A stretch of 64,000 bases of DNA. Origin: Romanomermis culicivorax. Taxonomy: Eukaryota > Nematoda > Enoplea > Mermithida > Mermithidae. Position numbers and translations under genes: made by a program. This document shows, in pieces, positions 21,070 through 33,100 of the stretch; positions within the stretch are counted from its first letter, which is position 1; the number at the start of each line of letters is the position of its first letter. The notes below the pieces were generated by a model. The model had not been told where the DNA came from, searched no databases, and saw nothing but the letters and a program-made list of their open reading frames with translations. The DNA lies in contig CAWUHX010000027.1 of the NCBI GenBank assembly GCA_963922205.1, positions 682,001 to 746,000 of the forward strand, in the 5' to 3' direction.

Positions 21070-21497
21070 AAAAGTTGGAAAATTCTAAGCTGGCTAGGGG
21101 AAAATTCAAGTCTCTAATTTGGCACTTTCATGCTCCAAAATGTGTCTTACTTTTGTAGGAGAATGGCAAGCTCAAATGTGTAGGCATTAAGACTACTCAG
21201 CAGGCTGTAAAAGGTATAGATTATGCCGCAGAAGTAGTGCTTAAACTGTGTACTGTTGTCAGGTCATATTCCCTAGACCATCATATAAACATTGAAGAAC
21301 TCTATTTTGCTCATAGTGGTCAATGTGATCATTCTCCAGATCTGTTTCCTGCACTGAAACATATGATTGATGAACAGGGTTTGTGTGAATTCATTTTTTA
21401 TAATGGAAAAATTATTATTACAGGAACCAAGAACTTTGGTGAGCTGCAAAATAGCTTCAAAAAACTACTTGACTTGCACAGGGTCAAAAGTCACTAG
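20982..21497 (+). pseudogene. TATA-binding-protein-like gene in the Maverick
   Basis: One frame of 171 codons with a single internal TAG (21156-21158) reads like the two-repeat saddle core of TBP. Repeat 1 has VQNITVTAELGCSLD, RGKFKSLIWHF, then NGKLKCVGIK after the stop. Repeat 2 has HINIEELYF, PDLFPALKHMI, then FIFYNGKIIITGTK. The paired GK..(C/I)(V/T)G motif and the repeat-2 Phe residues equivalent to the DNA-kinking pair are present; the TAG falls at the position of one repeat-1 Phe. TBP binds TATA boxes to start transcription. Length, about 170 residues, equals a TBP core without an N-terminal domain. There is no clear ATG: the frame opens after a TAG at 20979. It follows the penton gene directly on the same strand. 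A captured host TBP is the alternative to a viral-type gene. Confidence 0.82.
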
Positions 21498-23400
21498 CTA
21501 CTTGTATGATCCAGGATCAAAATATGAAACTGTGTATTAGAAAAAAACATACTGGTCCCTAATAATGACAGTTTACATGCAACCATAACATGTCTCATGC
21601 AATATGTACCACTGCCAAATAACTATGCACAGAATAATACTTCGAGCAGTAAAAACAGTATATTTCAGTTGCGATATTCAATCAATGCCCATCCATTTCA
21701 ATTGATAGCTGATCTACATTCATTTGGCTTTCCACTTGATTGTAGACAAAAGAATACAAGTTCATATTGTAATCTGCCAAGGTGTCAAAATACAATATGC
21801 AACATCGTGGTTTTGAACAGACAACGTCTTGATTAGACACAATGTTGTGGAACCTTTGACAGATTCTAACATTAACTTGGGGTGCTTCTCCATTCTGTTG
21901 GAGCTTCCCAACTCATCCGACAAATAATGGGTATATTCCTTGATAAGGTTGCCCAAGACCTAAAAGTATAAACAGTCAATGATAAGTATAGTTTTGTCCA
22001 ACTGCAGAAGACATACATGAGCATGGAATTCACATTTCACTATTTCAAATCCACTCAATTTTGGAATCTGATGGACTAATTCCATCAGTGATGCAGCCGA
22101 TGAGAAGGATATATCATTGAACATTATTACCATACATGCATGTAGAGGGTGCCATCATTTAAGAAATATTAATTATGATCCTACGACAAAGTGCACTGTA
22201 CCAAAGATGTAGGGTACCCTGAAACAAGCAATATAGGTACACAAACCCAGGCCTTAAAATCAACAGGTTTCTGCAAATTTGAGAAAACATGTAAAAATGG
22301 GCAATGACACCCCCTTGTAATATCAAAGACTATTGGACCCAAAATCTAGATATTTTGTAGGTGTGCATGGGGCTGAATTCCATCAGTAAATTTTCAGTGA
22401 TATGAGGTACAACTCAATGCATTGTAGAGGGCATTGCATCAAACCTTTGCCTTAAGATTTTGCAAATTATGCTGTTGACTTTCTTCTGCATGAAAATGAT
22501 AATATACACAATTTCACTAATATAATGTTGATGTTACTGTAAAAATGTGTCAGCTTTAAGCTATTAGCCCCACAAGATATGGTTCAGAAAACCTGATTGA
22601 CAAGACTCGAATGGAGGAGGAAATTTCACCTGTTTGAGAGTCCTGTACTTCTGGATGGTGGATTTGTTGGGCACCCTGTTGATGGCAAGTTGCATCAGGA
22701 AATCTCCATGCAAATCAGCAAAGTGGACGACCAGCAGCGCAGACATTTGCATAGAAGTGGAGCGCCAAAGAAAAGACAAAAAGTGATAGTGAAATCCTTC
22801 GTTCACTTATTACGTTTTTTATTGTATTTTAAAAAATATATTGCTGGCATCCATTAAAATATTTCCAGCAAACTTGTTCTACATTTGCATATTATCCATA
22901 GTGGTCAATCCACATTCTTTTTATAATTCATCGGATTTAGAGCTACATATATTTGTTTATTATTTAAATCTGACTGATTGACAAGAGTGAAGGGCCAAAG
23001 GCCCAGGCACCAGCTTGCTGACTGCAAGCTCTAGAAGACTTGTTAGGGGATCCAGACAAGTAAGTTTATCTCTGGAGGGATTCCTTGTCTCATCTAGATG
23101 ACTGCGGAGGTTTCTGCATGAGGCCCCGTATTAAAATAAAGTTTATCTTTGTTGTTGTAGGTCTGGGGAACCGGACTGTTGCGCAATCTCTGAGGCATTG
23201 CCAAGGAATTAGCTCTAACAAGTCAGTTCAGACCAGAAGCCTCTATATTTTCTTAGACACCCTAAGGAAAGACCTGCACAACAAGTGGTGGCTTTTAACT
23301 CCTCATCACGGAACTTCATAGTCAGACTAGGAGGAAGGAAAATCCTCCAGGTTTCTACAGAAAGTTAGCAGGATTTAAAATGCCTAATGAAAGGATACCG
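21498..23400. other. Unassigned stretch between the TBP-like gene and the Gypsy element
   Basis: CpG-poor sequence with short open frames on both strands (for example 21597-21836 and 22597-22857) but no motif I can name. It should contain either the rest of the Maverick or the 5' LTR and leader of the Gypsy element. AATAAA at about 23135 precedes GTTTATCTTTGTTGTTGTAG, a possible LTR-like polyadenylation region. No paired LTR was found. Confidence 0.4.
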
Positions 23401-23468
23401 AGAGGTAATACTTTGAACAGATCACCACCCAGAGTGGCTAGTGCTGGGAATCTGCTAAATTTGTGAGA

Positions 23469-24612
23469 TGGAGAGCAGCAACAGCATGCTGCCCCAGACC
23501 CAGTGATCCCAGATCAAACTCCGGCGAGGGTTCAACCATTGCAACAAAATGCAATGAATTTTACACCCCAAGACGCGGGTGTACCAATAGATCACCCGCC
23601 AGTGATTGCAATCGATCCGCAAGAGGCAGGCCCAGCAAATCCAAACCCGGACACCGATGGACTGCCGCTGCGAAATATGAAAACATCACCAGCAAAGGTC
23701 GAATTAGCAGGATCGAAAAGGGACGTTATTACGCCCAAATTTCGACCAAATTTGGATGAAGTGGATCCCGAAATCGAATGACGATTAGAGAGGATGCCAC
23801 AGGATCAAGAGTGATTCTGCCCGCAGGAAAGAGCTCCTGAGATGTCCAATCAAGAGTTGGTGACGCAGCTATGTGAATTGAAAGGGACCATCAAAGCCTT
23901 GTTCAACATAATCACGAATTCCGCCACTAAGGACAATAAAAGGGAAGCCCACAGATGCCGACAGGAGCCGGATAGACAGGTTAGACCATGTAATAGGGGT
24001 GCAGAAAGAGACAACTGTCTCTTAGCTGAAACATATGCAGGCGCAGGGCCTAGTAATAGGCCTGAAATTGATGGAGGGCAAAGACTTAACTTTGAGCCCA
24101 AAAGTTGGAAAAGTCCAGCTGGAGATCTTTGATTCAAGGGAGCTGAGCAATCGGCAGACCTTAGGAATCCAAATCAGATAGCTCCGCAGCATCCAACTTT
24201 AACAAGAGTGGTCTATGATGGTAGAGGAAACATAGTTGATCCAAATACCCTTAGACCAGATCAACTGGCATGCTTCCCATACAAGGAATATAGATTTGAC
24301 AGAGACAATCTACCATCAAATCAAGAAGGTGTACCACTGCAATGAGATCTGAATAGAATCATGTTGCAATCTCTCAACTCTGATATTGATCCAGTATTAA
24401 CAGCAGCTTATGATCAGAGGGAGGTGCTAACAAATAATTTGGCACAAGAGATTGTTATCAGGAATATCGTTAAAGGTGTATTACCCAAACTTTTAGATGA
24501 GGGTATGGTAAATCAGCAGGTGCTTAGCTTTTTAACAGCACTTGGAGGGGAATTCGTGAAGCAAAGAAGAAGATTGCTGAAATTGTTGGAAATGTCATGG
24601 AGAAAAGCTTAA
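23469..24612 (+). pseudogene. Gag-like region of the Gypsy element
   Basis: Three open stretches (23503-23781, 23842-24132, 24361-24612) share one frame and are separated mainly by TGA codons, for example at 23779, 24130 and near 24343. The first is rich in Pro, Asp and Gln; the last contains LTNNLAQEIVIRNIVKGVLP and looks helical. No CCHC zinc knuckle is visible, which is unusual for a Gypsy Gag. The assignment as gag rests mainly on its position before the reverse transcriptase. Confidence 0.55.
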
Positions 24613-24669
24613 TTTTAAATGAAGAGCAGAAGCAGAAGCTGGCCCAGTTAGCTGAAAAGAATGCGAGTC

Positions 24670-27600
24670 TATTTTGAGAAGCCACTGGAACACTGGGAAG
24701 AACCTCAGTTATTAGACATGTGATTGATACGGGGAATGCAGCCCCAACTGTCCAAGGTATGAGACGAATTCCGGAAGCACAAAAACGGATAATTGATTAA
24801 GAAGTAGAGAAGATGCTCATACATAATGTCGCACAGCCGTCCATTAGCCCATATTGTGCCAACTTTGTATTAGTCCTGAAAAAGGATGGTTCATGGAGGC
24901 CATGCATCGATTTCCGGATGCTGAACACAATCACTAAGAAGGATGTTTATCTATTGCCCCTAATCAATGAAACTTTAGACACAATGGGCAAGGCCAAGAT
25001 TTTTACCACTATTGACTTGGCTCATTGATATTGGCAAGTGGAGTTAGATGAAGCCAGTCCTGAAAAAACAGCATTTGCAACACTCAGGGGGTTATTTGAA
25101 TTTACAACTATGCCATTTGGGTTATGTAATGCCCCGCAAACATTCCAGCGCCAAATGGATGTTATTCTAGGAGCCTACCAGTGGGATTTCTGCACTGTCT
25201 ACTTGGATGATATCATTGTATTCTCAAGCAGCTTTGATCAGCACATGATCCATCTACAGAAAGTGTTCGATAAACTCCGGTTGGCTGGCCTGAAAATGAA
25301 ATTGGCAAAATGTGAATTTGGAAGGAAGGAGGTACCTTTTTTGGGCCATATGGTGACACCTGAAGAAATTAAGCCAAATGAAGAGAAAATTCGAGCAATT
25401 TTGAACTGGCCCACCCCAAAGAACAAAGAATTAGCCAGCTTTTTGTTGTTTATTCAATACTATTGGCGATTCATATACAATTTTTCACAAAGAGCGGCAC
25501 CACTGCTGGATGCAAAGCGACCCTGGAATGAGTTCAAATGGACCTCAGAGTGCAAATATGTATTTCAAAAGCTGAAATTAGAAGCTGTTAATTATACTAC
25601 ATTATGTTACCCTGATTTCATAAAGCCATTTATTGTCTATACTGATGCTTGCCATCGTGGGATAGGAGCCATCCAAGCTCAGCAGGAGGGTGGGAAAGAG
25701 TGGGCAGTGGCTTATGCCAGCAGAATTTTATCAGAGGCTGAGCGACGATACCATATTAATGACAAAGAAATGCTGGCAGTGCATTGGGCTATAACACAAG
25801 CGTTTCGACCTTATGTGTTTGGTCAGCAATTTGATTTAGTCTCAGATAGCTCAGCAGTTACGGCCCTGAAGACTCACAAAGAAAATAATGGGTGAATTCG
25901 TAGATGGCAGAAGGAGTTGGCATCTTACACATTCTGGCTATTCCACCAAAAAGGGACTGCCAACAGTAATGCCGATGGTCTGTCATGGAAGCCTGCAGAG
26001 CTGGCACTAGTGTGCTTGGAGGAACCACAGGAGGAAAAGCCAGTAAGCTTTGAAGAGTTCCTACAGAGAGACCACATGTCTCAGCCTGGTCTCTCAAAGT
26101 CTTGCTGTGCTGGACCAATAAGGGAAGATGGTACCCTGGGGAGGACAATCATTACTACAGCTAATGCAGCCACAATAAGGGAACAGTTACAGGATGATAA
26201 ATTGCAGCAGAAATTTGAGCAGGAGTGGCCTTCAGATTGGAGCATAAAACAGTGGAAAGATCCCTTCAGCCTGAACATGTGTCGATATTTAGTATTCCGA
26301 CAGACCCCCACAGAATGTCAGCACAGGTGATCAAAGATTCAAAATTCTTTATTGTGTGGGAAGACAAGCAGCTATATTGGAAACCAGATCCAGGAGGTGA
26401 GGAAATACAATTAGTTGTGCCACTATCAAAGCAGCCTTAATATTAGGGTATTTTCATGATTCAGCATTTGCTTGTCATCTGGGAGCTGAAAAGACATTGC
26501 AAAAGATTCAAGAATGGTATTGGTGGCCATTCCTTTGGCTGCATGTTGAGGATTATGTTCGAAGCTGTAAAATCTGCCAAGCAGTCAAAGGAGGTCGAGC
26601 AACAAAGTAGTCGCTACAGATTATTCCAGTTGACCACTTATTCGAACTTATTGCTATTGATATTTTGCAATTTTTGTTAGATTTTTGTTAGAGAGAGGTG
26701 TTTTGCAACACGGAGCCCCTAAATCCATATTGTCTGATCAAGGGAAACAGTTTACATCTGCTGTAGTTGTGGAGCTCTGCAAATTATTGAACATGAAAAA
26801 GATTATGACAGTCCCATACCATCCCCAAACTGATGAACTTGTCGAAAGATTTAATCGGATGTTAATTAGCATGTTAGCTGCTAGTGTCACCGAATACAAG
26901 GAAGAATGGGATCGAATGTTACCTTATGCAGCATTTGCCTACAATACATCATTCCAAAGCTCAACCCATCAAACACCATTTGAGGTATTTTATGGTCGGA
27001 AACCCCAATTTCCCATTGACATGGTGCTTCGATCAACAGTTGCATTATCTCTTGGACCATGGGATTCCAAAATTGTAGAGCAAAGAATGATTGTGGCAAG
27101 GCAACTTGCACTGGAGTCAATCAGGAAGGCTCAACAGCAGCAAAAGAAGTTATATGATAGGAAAAAGCGAGCCCTTAATTTTGAAGTGGGGCAACCAGTA
27201 TGGTTAGTTATTAGCAGAAGAGCCAAAGGAGTGGAGGGAAAGCTGCATCCACATTGGATTGGTCCTTATCTTGTGGTTCAAAGAGTGTCAGCTGTCAATT
27301 ACATCATCAGGGCACTTAATGCCAAGGACAGAACAGTGCACGCTAACCAGTTGCGTCTTCCTTATATGCGGCCTGAAGATAATGTAGAAGCGGAGAAAGT
27401 TGATGCTGCCCAGGTTACTGAAATTCCGACCATAAAGCCCAAGGGCCATTCTGGCAACGCAGGACTGTCTAAGGGTAATGTGGCTAGGTTTCAGAAGGTT
27501 AAGGGGCAAGAGTCCAGCAACTTTGGCCACGTTCCTACCTCTGACCTTGGTAGGAAAAGATTGGAAAGAGCTTCAACCAACATTGAAGAGGTCTACCAAG

Positions 27601-27920
27601 TGCGACGGAAATGGATAGATGCAGTTCAGAAGAGAGTGGGAGATGGGGTTGTTATATTATCAAATGGACAGCCTGTAAAATGTGGTTACCTATTGTGCCC
27701 AAAGGAGACAAAGAAACGCAGAGTAATTAAGCCAGGATTATTTGCCATAAAATTATTTGGATCCAATAGAGTTTGGTTTGAAAAGCAGGAGAACATTGGT
27801 GACTACTTAATATTCAAGGATTCCCTGCGACAAAGATGTAGATTAGAAGCATTAGCTAAACAACAAGCAGAAGCTTATGTAAATAGCCTAGCCAAAGAGG
27901 ACAAGCTCCATAATCTATAG
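24670..27920 (+). pseudogene. Gypsy Pol: reverse transcriptase, RNase H, integrase
   Basis: After a VIDTGNAAP leader come reverse transcriptase blocks: LKKDGSWRPCIDFRMLN, FTTIDLAH, MPFGLCNAPQTFQR, and the active site YLDDIIVF. RNase H follows with FIVYTDACHRGIGAI and DLVSDSSAV. The integrase shows an HHCC-like zinc region at about 26450-26600, a first Asp in AIDILQF, then SDQGKQFTSA and HPQTDELVERFNR. About 40 codons between the first two catalytic Asp blocks are missing near 26670, at a duplicated TTTTTGTTAGA. In-frame stops include 24676, 24798, 25026 and 25893. The 27920 end is extended by a basic C-terminal region. Confidence 0.88.
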
Positions 27921-28154
27921 AAACCACATGTGATCTTTCGAAGTTCTATTCCTGTTTTGTGTGTATTGCATGCAGTGTTCAAAAAAAATAATAAATTGCA
28001 CCTCTTTTAGCTTACATGATGGTGGAGAAATTGAGAGGAATAGGGATGGCTCCTCAATAGATGCTGCAGCTGGTTTAACATAATCTACCTGATTTCTGTG
28101 GGATACAGACCATCTCCACTGCTGTGAGACTGGGCTGTTAATCGATAGGGTATT

Positions 28155-29099
28155 TTGTTTTTTAGAAGTATGGAAAGAAGCAAGCTGTTCTGGCCATATG
28201 ACATAAAGAACGATTTTGGGGAATTATGGAGGGCTAATTTTCATCAAGAGCCCAGGGAAGCTTCAACCGAAAAATGCATTGTAGCGAGATCTCCGGAGAT
28301 TTTTTGGCGAACCTTGCAGGACTTGGCGTCCTTGGTCAACACGAAGTTGTGGCAGCAACAAATTGTACTGAGTATCACAATTGTTGGAACAGCAAGCTAT
28401 AATGATAATGCTATAAGTCGTGATAAATACATTTGTATCCCATCATGCTTAGCCATCATGCAACCATCGGGTGATTCCTTGCTAGTGCCAATGGGTATCT
28501 ACAAGTATAGCGATGCATTAGCAGAAGCTGGTCAACGTGCCTTTTGGGCCATTCTACACAATGAGCAGTTTGTGAAGATTTTCTACGGACTAGCAGCGAC
28601 AAGAAATTTCCTGGACTCCTGGATCCCGGATAAGATAGTGGCTGAGGCTCAGTCGGCTTATGACCTTGCCTATATGTACCACAGGTACCCAAATTGTCCA
28701 TTGGGTAGATATGGTGCCATCGGGGGAATCAGAGACTACCAAGGCATGCCAGAGGTAAAGACATTGCATGCGATGTTCTGACAATCATTTGGGAGTGAAT
28801 GTTCAGCGACACAGCCAGCATGGCACGAGGAGTATTGGAGCAAGTTGTCGCAAATGCAGCAAGTCGAAAATATGGTTAGTTGGTTGGTCGCCCAGATGGA
28901 CCTATTCACACTGTTTCTGTTGGTTGCGACGACACGTTATCTACCAGAATGGCTACGAGAAGGCATGGATCGCCTGCAGAAGAAGTTAGTCAATGAGCTA
29001 ATCGGGCTTGAGAACTTTATGTACATTCGCAATTGGGTCATTGTAGGCACACATGAAGACATGGAATGGGAGCCAGCTGGGGAGGAGACCGCCAACTGA
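28155..29099 (+). pseudogene. Unidentified ORF downstream of Gypsy integrase
   Basis: One frame with a single TGA at 28779-28781, about 314 codons. It is preceded by GGGTATTTTGTTTTTTAG, a good splice acceptor right before the AAGTATGG start context, as would be expected for a spliced subgenomic message. Visible features are many aromatic residues (ERSKLFWPYDIKNDFGELW) and a hydrophobic stretch MDLFTLFLLVATTRYLPEWL. I find no recognisable envelope or other domain. It could be an env-like or accessory ORF of the retroelement or an unrelated inserted gene. Confidence 0.45.
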
Positions 29100-29407
29100 G
29101 GTGGCAGTCTGCTGCTAGACATACTGGTGGGGGGGGGGGGTTGGTTGAGGCGGAGGCTAATATCGACAGTGGGACAAATGATGTGGAAAGTGGACAAATG
29201 CAGTGAGACATTCCTCGACAAGAGGGGGCAGCAATCCCAGCTAGCAGTCTGCAACTAGACAAGCAGTCAGGAAAGTAGACCAACCAAGAACAGGAGAAGT
29301 TCAGGCCATCTGTTCAAGTAGTAATCACCATTGTTGAGGCAATGGAGGTGCAGGGTGCAAAATAAAGAAACAGTTCGAACAAGGAGAAAAGAAAAGAAGA
29401 AAAGGCA

Positions 29408-30715
29408 ATGGTGGAGGTTGTTTGGGAACCTGGATCGAGTGGTGCAAAGGGATTGGTAGTAGGTACCCAGAAATGCCAGATACCCTCAAAAGTCTTCAAA
29501 TTGATCCAGTCTTATTCTTCTCAAATTTTATTTCAATCCTCCCTCTTGCCATCCTCCAAGGTATTGCGTGGAATTTATGCATTCGGTCAATTGCAATTCT
29601 TCGCTAGTGGCTTATGTCATGATCTATTGTGTTCGGGCAATCAGGAATGGTTATTGCTATTATTGCGTGTATTGAAGCATTTTGTTTTTTCACAGATTTT
29701 CTAAGATGGATGTTTCGGAAAAGTACAAAAGCAGAAGCCAAAGAAGAAGAGACCCAACCAAAAGGAGAGGAAGAAATTACGTCGGGACCAGCTATTGAAG
29801 ACAGGAGAAACTGAGACAGCCAATGAAATCACTCATGGGCAAGAACACAGGCCCAGAAGGGAAGGTGGTCATGATAAATGTTGCCGTTGGCAGCAAGAAC
29901 GTGAGCAAGCGCAAGATTGAGCGATTCCCACATCCCATCAACTGAAGCAAGTCTGGTTGCAACAACACACCAAACAGTTCCAGGATTTGAAAGCAACTGA
30001 TCCACGATGGGGAAGCTATTTTGATGAGTTGGTTGCCATCTGCAAATGGTATCAGCACTGCCAGGCAGCTTTTGCAAACCCTAGGGTTTGGGCAGCCAAA
30101 GCACATCTGTGGGCTAGGAGAGCTAAGTCTATGGCTTGGACTGAGCTCCTTCAGACCTGTTGTGGACGACCCTCTCCTAATCAGCCCAGGATATTGGACC
30201 CAACTTCTGAAGAGGTACCTCAGTTGGCTGAAGAATTTGCCAAAATGTTGCATATGGAGGAGCAGAAAAAGAAAAATCATTTGAGCCTAATGGCCTTGAT
30301 TAAAGATCGTCTGAATATGATGGCAGCTGAGTATCAGCGTGCGATCGAGAAGTTGGAGCTCAAGATACGACTGCTCAACTGCCAGCAGCAGAAAGGAAAT
30401 GTGAACTTTTGGGAATATCACCTGGAATGCATGGAACGTGAGGAGGCAATGGGAAATATAGAGCAAGAGTATCGATGAGCCCGGCCTATACATGAATGCC
30501 CAGTAGAAAAAGAGGAAAGGGAGGCCCGCAGAAGACATCCTATGAAGTGGAGGGCATATTATGAATGCCTAAATCAAGTGAAGTGGCAGGTAGAAGAACG
30601 TGCCCAACAGCAAGTTGATCAGCGAGTGTATCAGTTGTTGATCCTAAATTTTGGTTTGTCCCCACTGGAGGCCAGAGAAAGGGCCCAAGCAGAATTTGAT
30701 GGATGGCCTTAGTGG
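29408..30715 (+). pseudogene. Unidentified, frame-broken ORF region
   Basis: Pieces in changing frames include a hydrophobic segment (LFFSNFISILPLAILQGIAW), a second one (MVIAIIACIEAFCFFTDFL), an acidic Lys/Glu-rich linker, then a 173-residue frame (29957-30478) continuing past a TGA to about 30715. That last part is rich in Gln, Trp and charged residues with a likely coiled coil (AEYQRAIEKLELKIRLL). No family recognised. A run of 12 G at 29129-29140 precedes it. Confidence 0.35.
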
Positions 30716-31636
30716 AGTCGAATAGAGCGTTTCAAAATTTGTTGATGTTATTTTTTCGTATGCAGTATTGTTAACACTTTCATCCAGTGCTAATGTTGTT
30801 GATCTGTCCAGTTATATGTGTTGTGCTTTAGTTTTTTGTATTTCGTCATTATGCTCACAGTAGCTCGCCTTGGAGGAAGGTAAAGTGTAGTGAAAGTAGC
30901 ACTGCTATTCTAATTATGTTATTTTTTATGTTCACGTGTTGCGTAATTTTGCATAGTATTGTGGTTTATAATATGATGTTTTCACATGTGTGCATAGTTG
31001 GTCATGTTTTCATGAGAGTTCTTGTGTGCTGGATGTTTGTTCGCTGGGTTTAGTCGTTTCCCTTTTTCATAATAAATCGTTTTCATAACTAATTTGCATA
31101 AATGACCAAGGCGTTGGTCTTGCTGTAAAGATATTTCGACTAGTGATTGCTTCTATCCTAGCATAGCACATTTTGCTGTGCTTTATTCTGGGTCTTTACA
31201 CAACATGTTGTCCTATTGCTGACCAGTGGTCGCCTGTCTGCAGTCTGAAGCTGTGCACACAGCAGGGTTCCTTGAGCTCGCTTTATTCTGGTAATTTTTC
31301 TCACTTGACTTCATGTTTTTCACGACCTGTTTCCACTTCTTCTACAAGTGCATACCATCACTGTTTTCAGATAACATTTGAGTGCATAAGTTTGCATGGG
31401 TACCCAAAGAAAAACATTGATATGCTTAACAGGTGTGGGTAAGCTGTGAGGTAGAACACATTTTACACTAGTGTGTACTGAAATCGGGTGACGAGAATGA
31501 GTTTGTGAACAAAGGAAATATGGAGGAGTCACTAGTCTGTTGACGGGTGAAAACAAAATAGATAATATCATGAGCATGGCCATATTCAATATCAAGAAGA
31601 AACATTGAGGTCTGTACACTGAATCCTTTCTGTGGT
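30716..31636. other. Non-coding stretch, possible LTR or leader remains
   Basis: T-rich sequence with AATAAA at about 31072. No gene recognised. It may contain the 3' end of the Gypsy element, but no match to the 22.9-23.4 kb region was seen by eye. Confidence 0.35.
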
Positions 31637-33100
31637 GCTCCTGGTTCAGTTCGTGCTCTTCATCTAATGGTGATCAGGCAACTCTGGAATGCTTATTCAT
31701 GCCACCTTCAGGGTGCCTTTATTCTTGCCATTGATCAACCCAGGCTGTGTTTGACACGCCATCATGGAAGGATTTCGTGACTCATGGTCAAAGTACAAAT
31801 TAGACAGTCCAGGATCCACAGTAAGCAAAAAATCAATGGAATCAGTACAAGGCCCTTGACTGTACTGCTGTCCCTCATCTTCTGCTTCCCCTACCATACA
31901 CTGGCTCCTTAGCATGTTCCAATATGTCCAGGAATGTGACCATAGGTTCATGTCCACCTGGCCAAAACTTCTGGCCTAGGGAAGATTGCCTGCTGAGTTG
32001 TGATTATAAAAATAGTTTTGAGTAGGAGAAGGGTAGTGATCATCTCTACTCATTGGTCAAGTCTGCGAACTTTGGGGGTATCGTTCATTAACTGAATATT
32101 GGGAGGAAAAGTTATGTTCTTGCTGTAGGGGAAACTGTGTTCTGCATTCAGCTTTCGGATGGTGTAATTTACCACACTGATAACAGGCAAATGATTTAGA
32201 CATAGATCCACTTTTTGGTGGACTACGAAATCTGACTTTCCTCTCAGCGTTGGGAGTTGGAGATAATGTCCTATCAAACCTAGGGGATTGAAATGGACAG
32301 TTGTGACTTTCTGATGGTGAATCTGATGGTTGCAGTCATACTTTTTGGAAAGAATCAAATAGCACTTTATCTATAGCAAGAGCAGCATCAGCGGAAGGAA
32401 AGTTTGTTGTGATAACCTGAGTACTCGGGGTGACTGTATCATAGTTTTGATTGATTTCCTGTTTGAGAGTCGCAGCTACTGGAGCCTCAAAAGTTTTTGG
32501 TGAAGCATTTTGGGCCCATGGTATAAAATTATGCAGTAGTTTTGAAATGAAGTGACTCTTAACATAGTCATTTTCTTCTTGACCTGTCCATCATGGCTGA
32601 GCGTGTCGAGCTAATCTACGAATGTCATTTGAGTATTGCTGAAAACTTTCCCCACCTAGACTGGAGTTGGTCACATTTGATGTCAATATTTTGGTTATCA
32701 AGGAATTTAGTCTTGAAAGCAGTGTTCCATTGCTCCCAGGTGGTTGAAGGAGGCACCCTTTGTGAAAGTTCAAAGTAGAGTGCTTGACCAGCCCCTATTA
32801 GATAAGTGGAAAGCAGTGCTATTTTACGATCATACTGGGTAGCTTCAGCTAGAATCGACAGATTTGTGAACCGTTTTTCCCACTCACTCCAACTGGTGTC
32901 TGTATCACCTGAGAAAGTATTGAGAGGAGGAAATGCAGCAAGAGACACTGGGCACTGATCATAAAAATCCTCCATGTTCCCAATGGTTTCTTGTAGGAGT
33001 GCTATAGCTTGAGCATCAAAAGCCATTTCTTCTGACTTCACAAGAGTTTTTAGGGTTTTTGATTTTGGAACGGTTTGTGATCATAAGGTTAAAGAATCAG
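31637..33100 (-). mobile_element. Second LTR-retroelement fragment (gag side)
   Basis: The minus strand carries a gag gene with a zinc knuckle, then about 450 bp of unrecognised sequence. No reverse transcriptase or integrase follows, so only the 5' part of an element is present, cut off by or next to the Gypsy element. LTRs were not found. Confidence 0.55.
32080..33041 (-). pseudogene. Retroelement Gag with CCHC zinc knuckle
   Basis: The start (33041 or the second ATG at about 33026) leads into a capsid-like helical region: FSGDTDTSWSEWEKRFTNL, LSTYLIGAGQALYFEL, TTWEQWNTAFKTKFL. After a frame change near 32640 it continues to a knuckle C-YQ-C-GKLH-H-PKAE-C at 32185-32144. This is the usual plan of Ty3/Gypsy-type Gag: particle assembly plus nucleic-acid binding. 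An in-frame TGA lies near 32336. Confidence 0.72.

Larger units (their letters stand above)
23401..31100 (+). mobile_element. Ty3/Gypsy LTR retroelement, internal region
   Basis: The order gag-like region, reverse transcriptase, RNase H and integrase (23.5-27.9 kb) defines Ty3/Gypsy. Two further plus-strand ORF regions follow to about 30.7 kb, in the place where some Gypsy elements carry env or accessory genes. Boundaries are approximate because I could not find a matching pair of LTRs. Multiple nonsense codons make it inactive. Whether 28.1-30.7 kb belongs to this element is inferred from strand and continuity. Confidence 0.7.

Noticed and set aside
22564-22857. Paired open frames on both strands near 22.6-22.9 kb
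   Set aside because: No motif, no splice context and mutual overlap; not enough to call a gene.
23779-25895. TGA as a reassigned sense codon or selenocysteine
   Set aside because: The stops fall at positions where unrelated residues are expected, TAA and TAG also occur, and frameshifts are present. Ordinary decay with a C-to-T bias explains it better.
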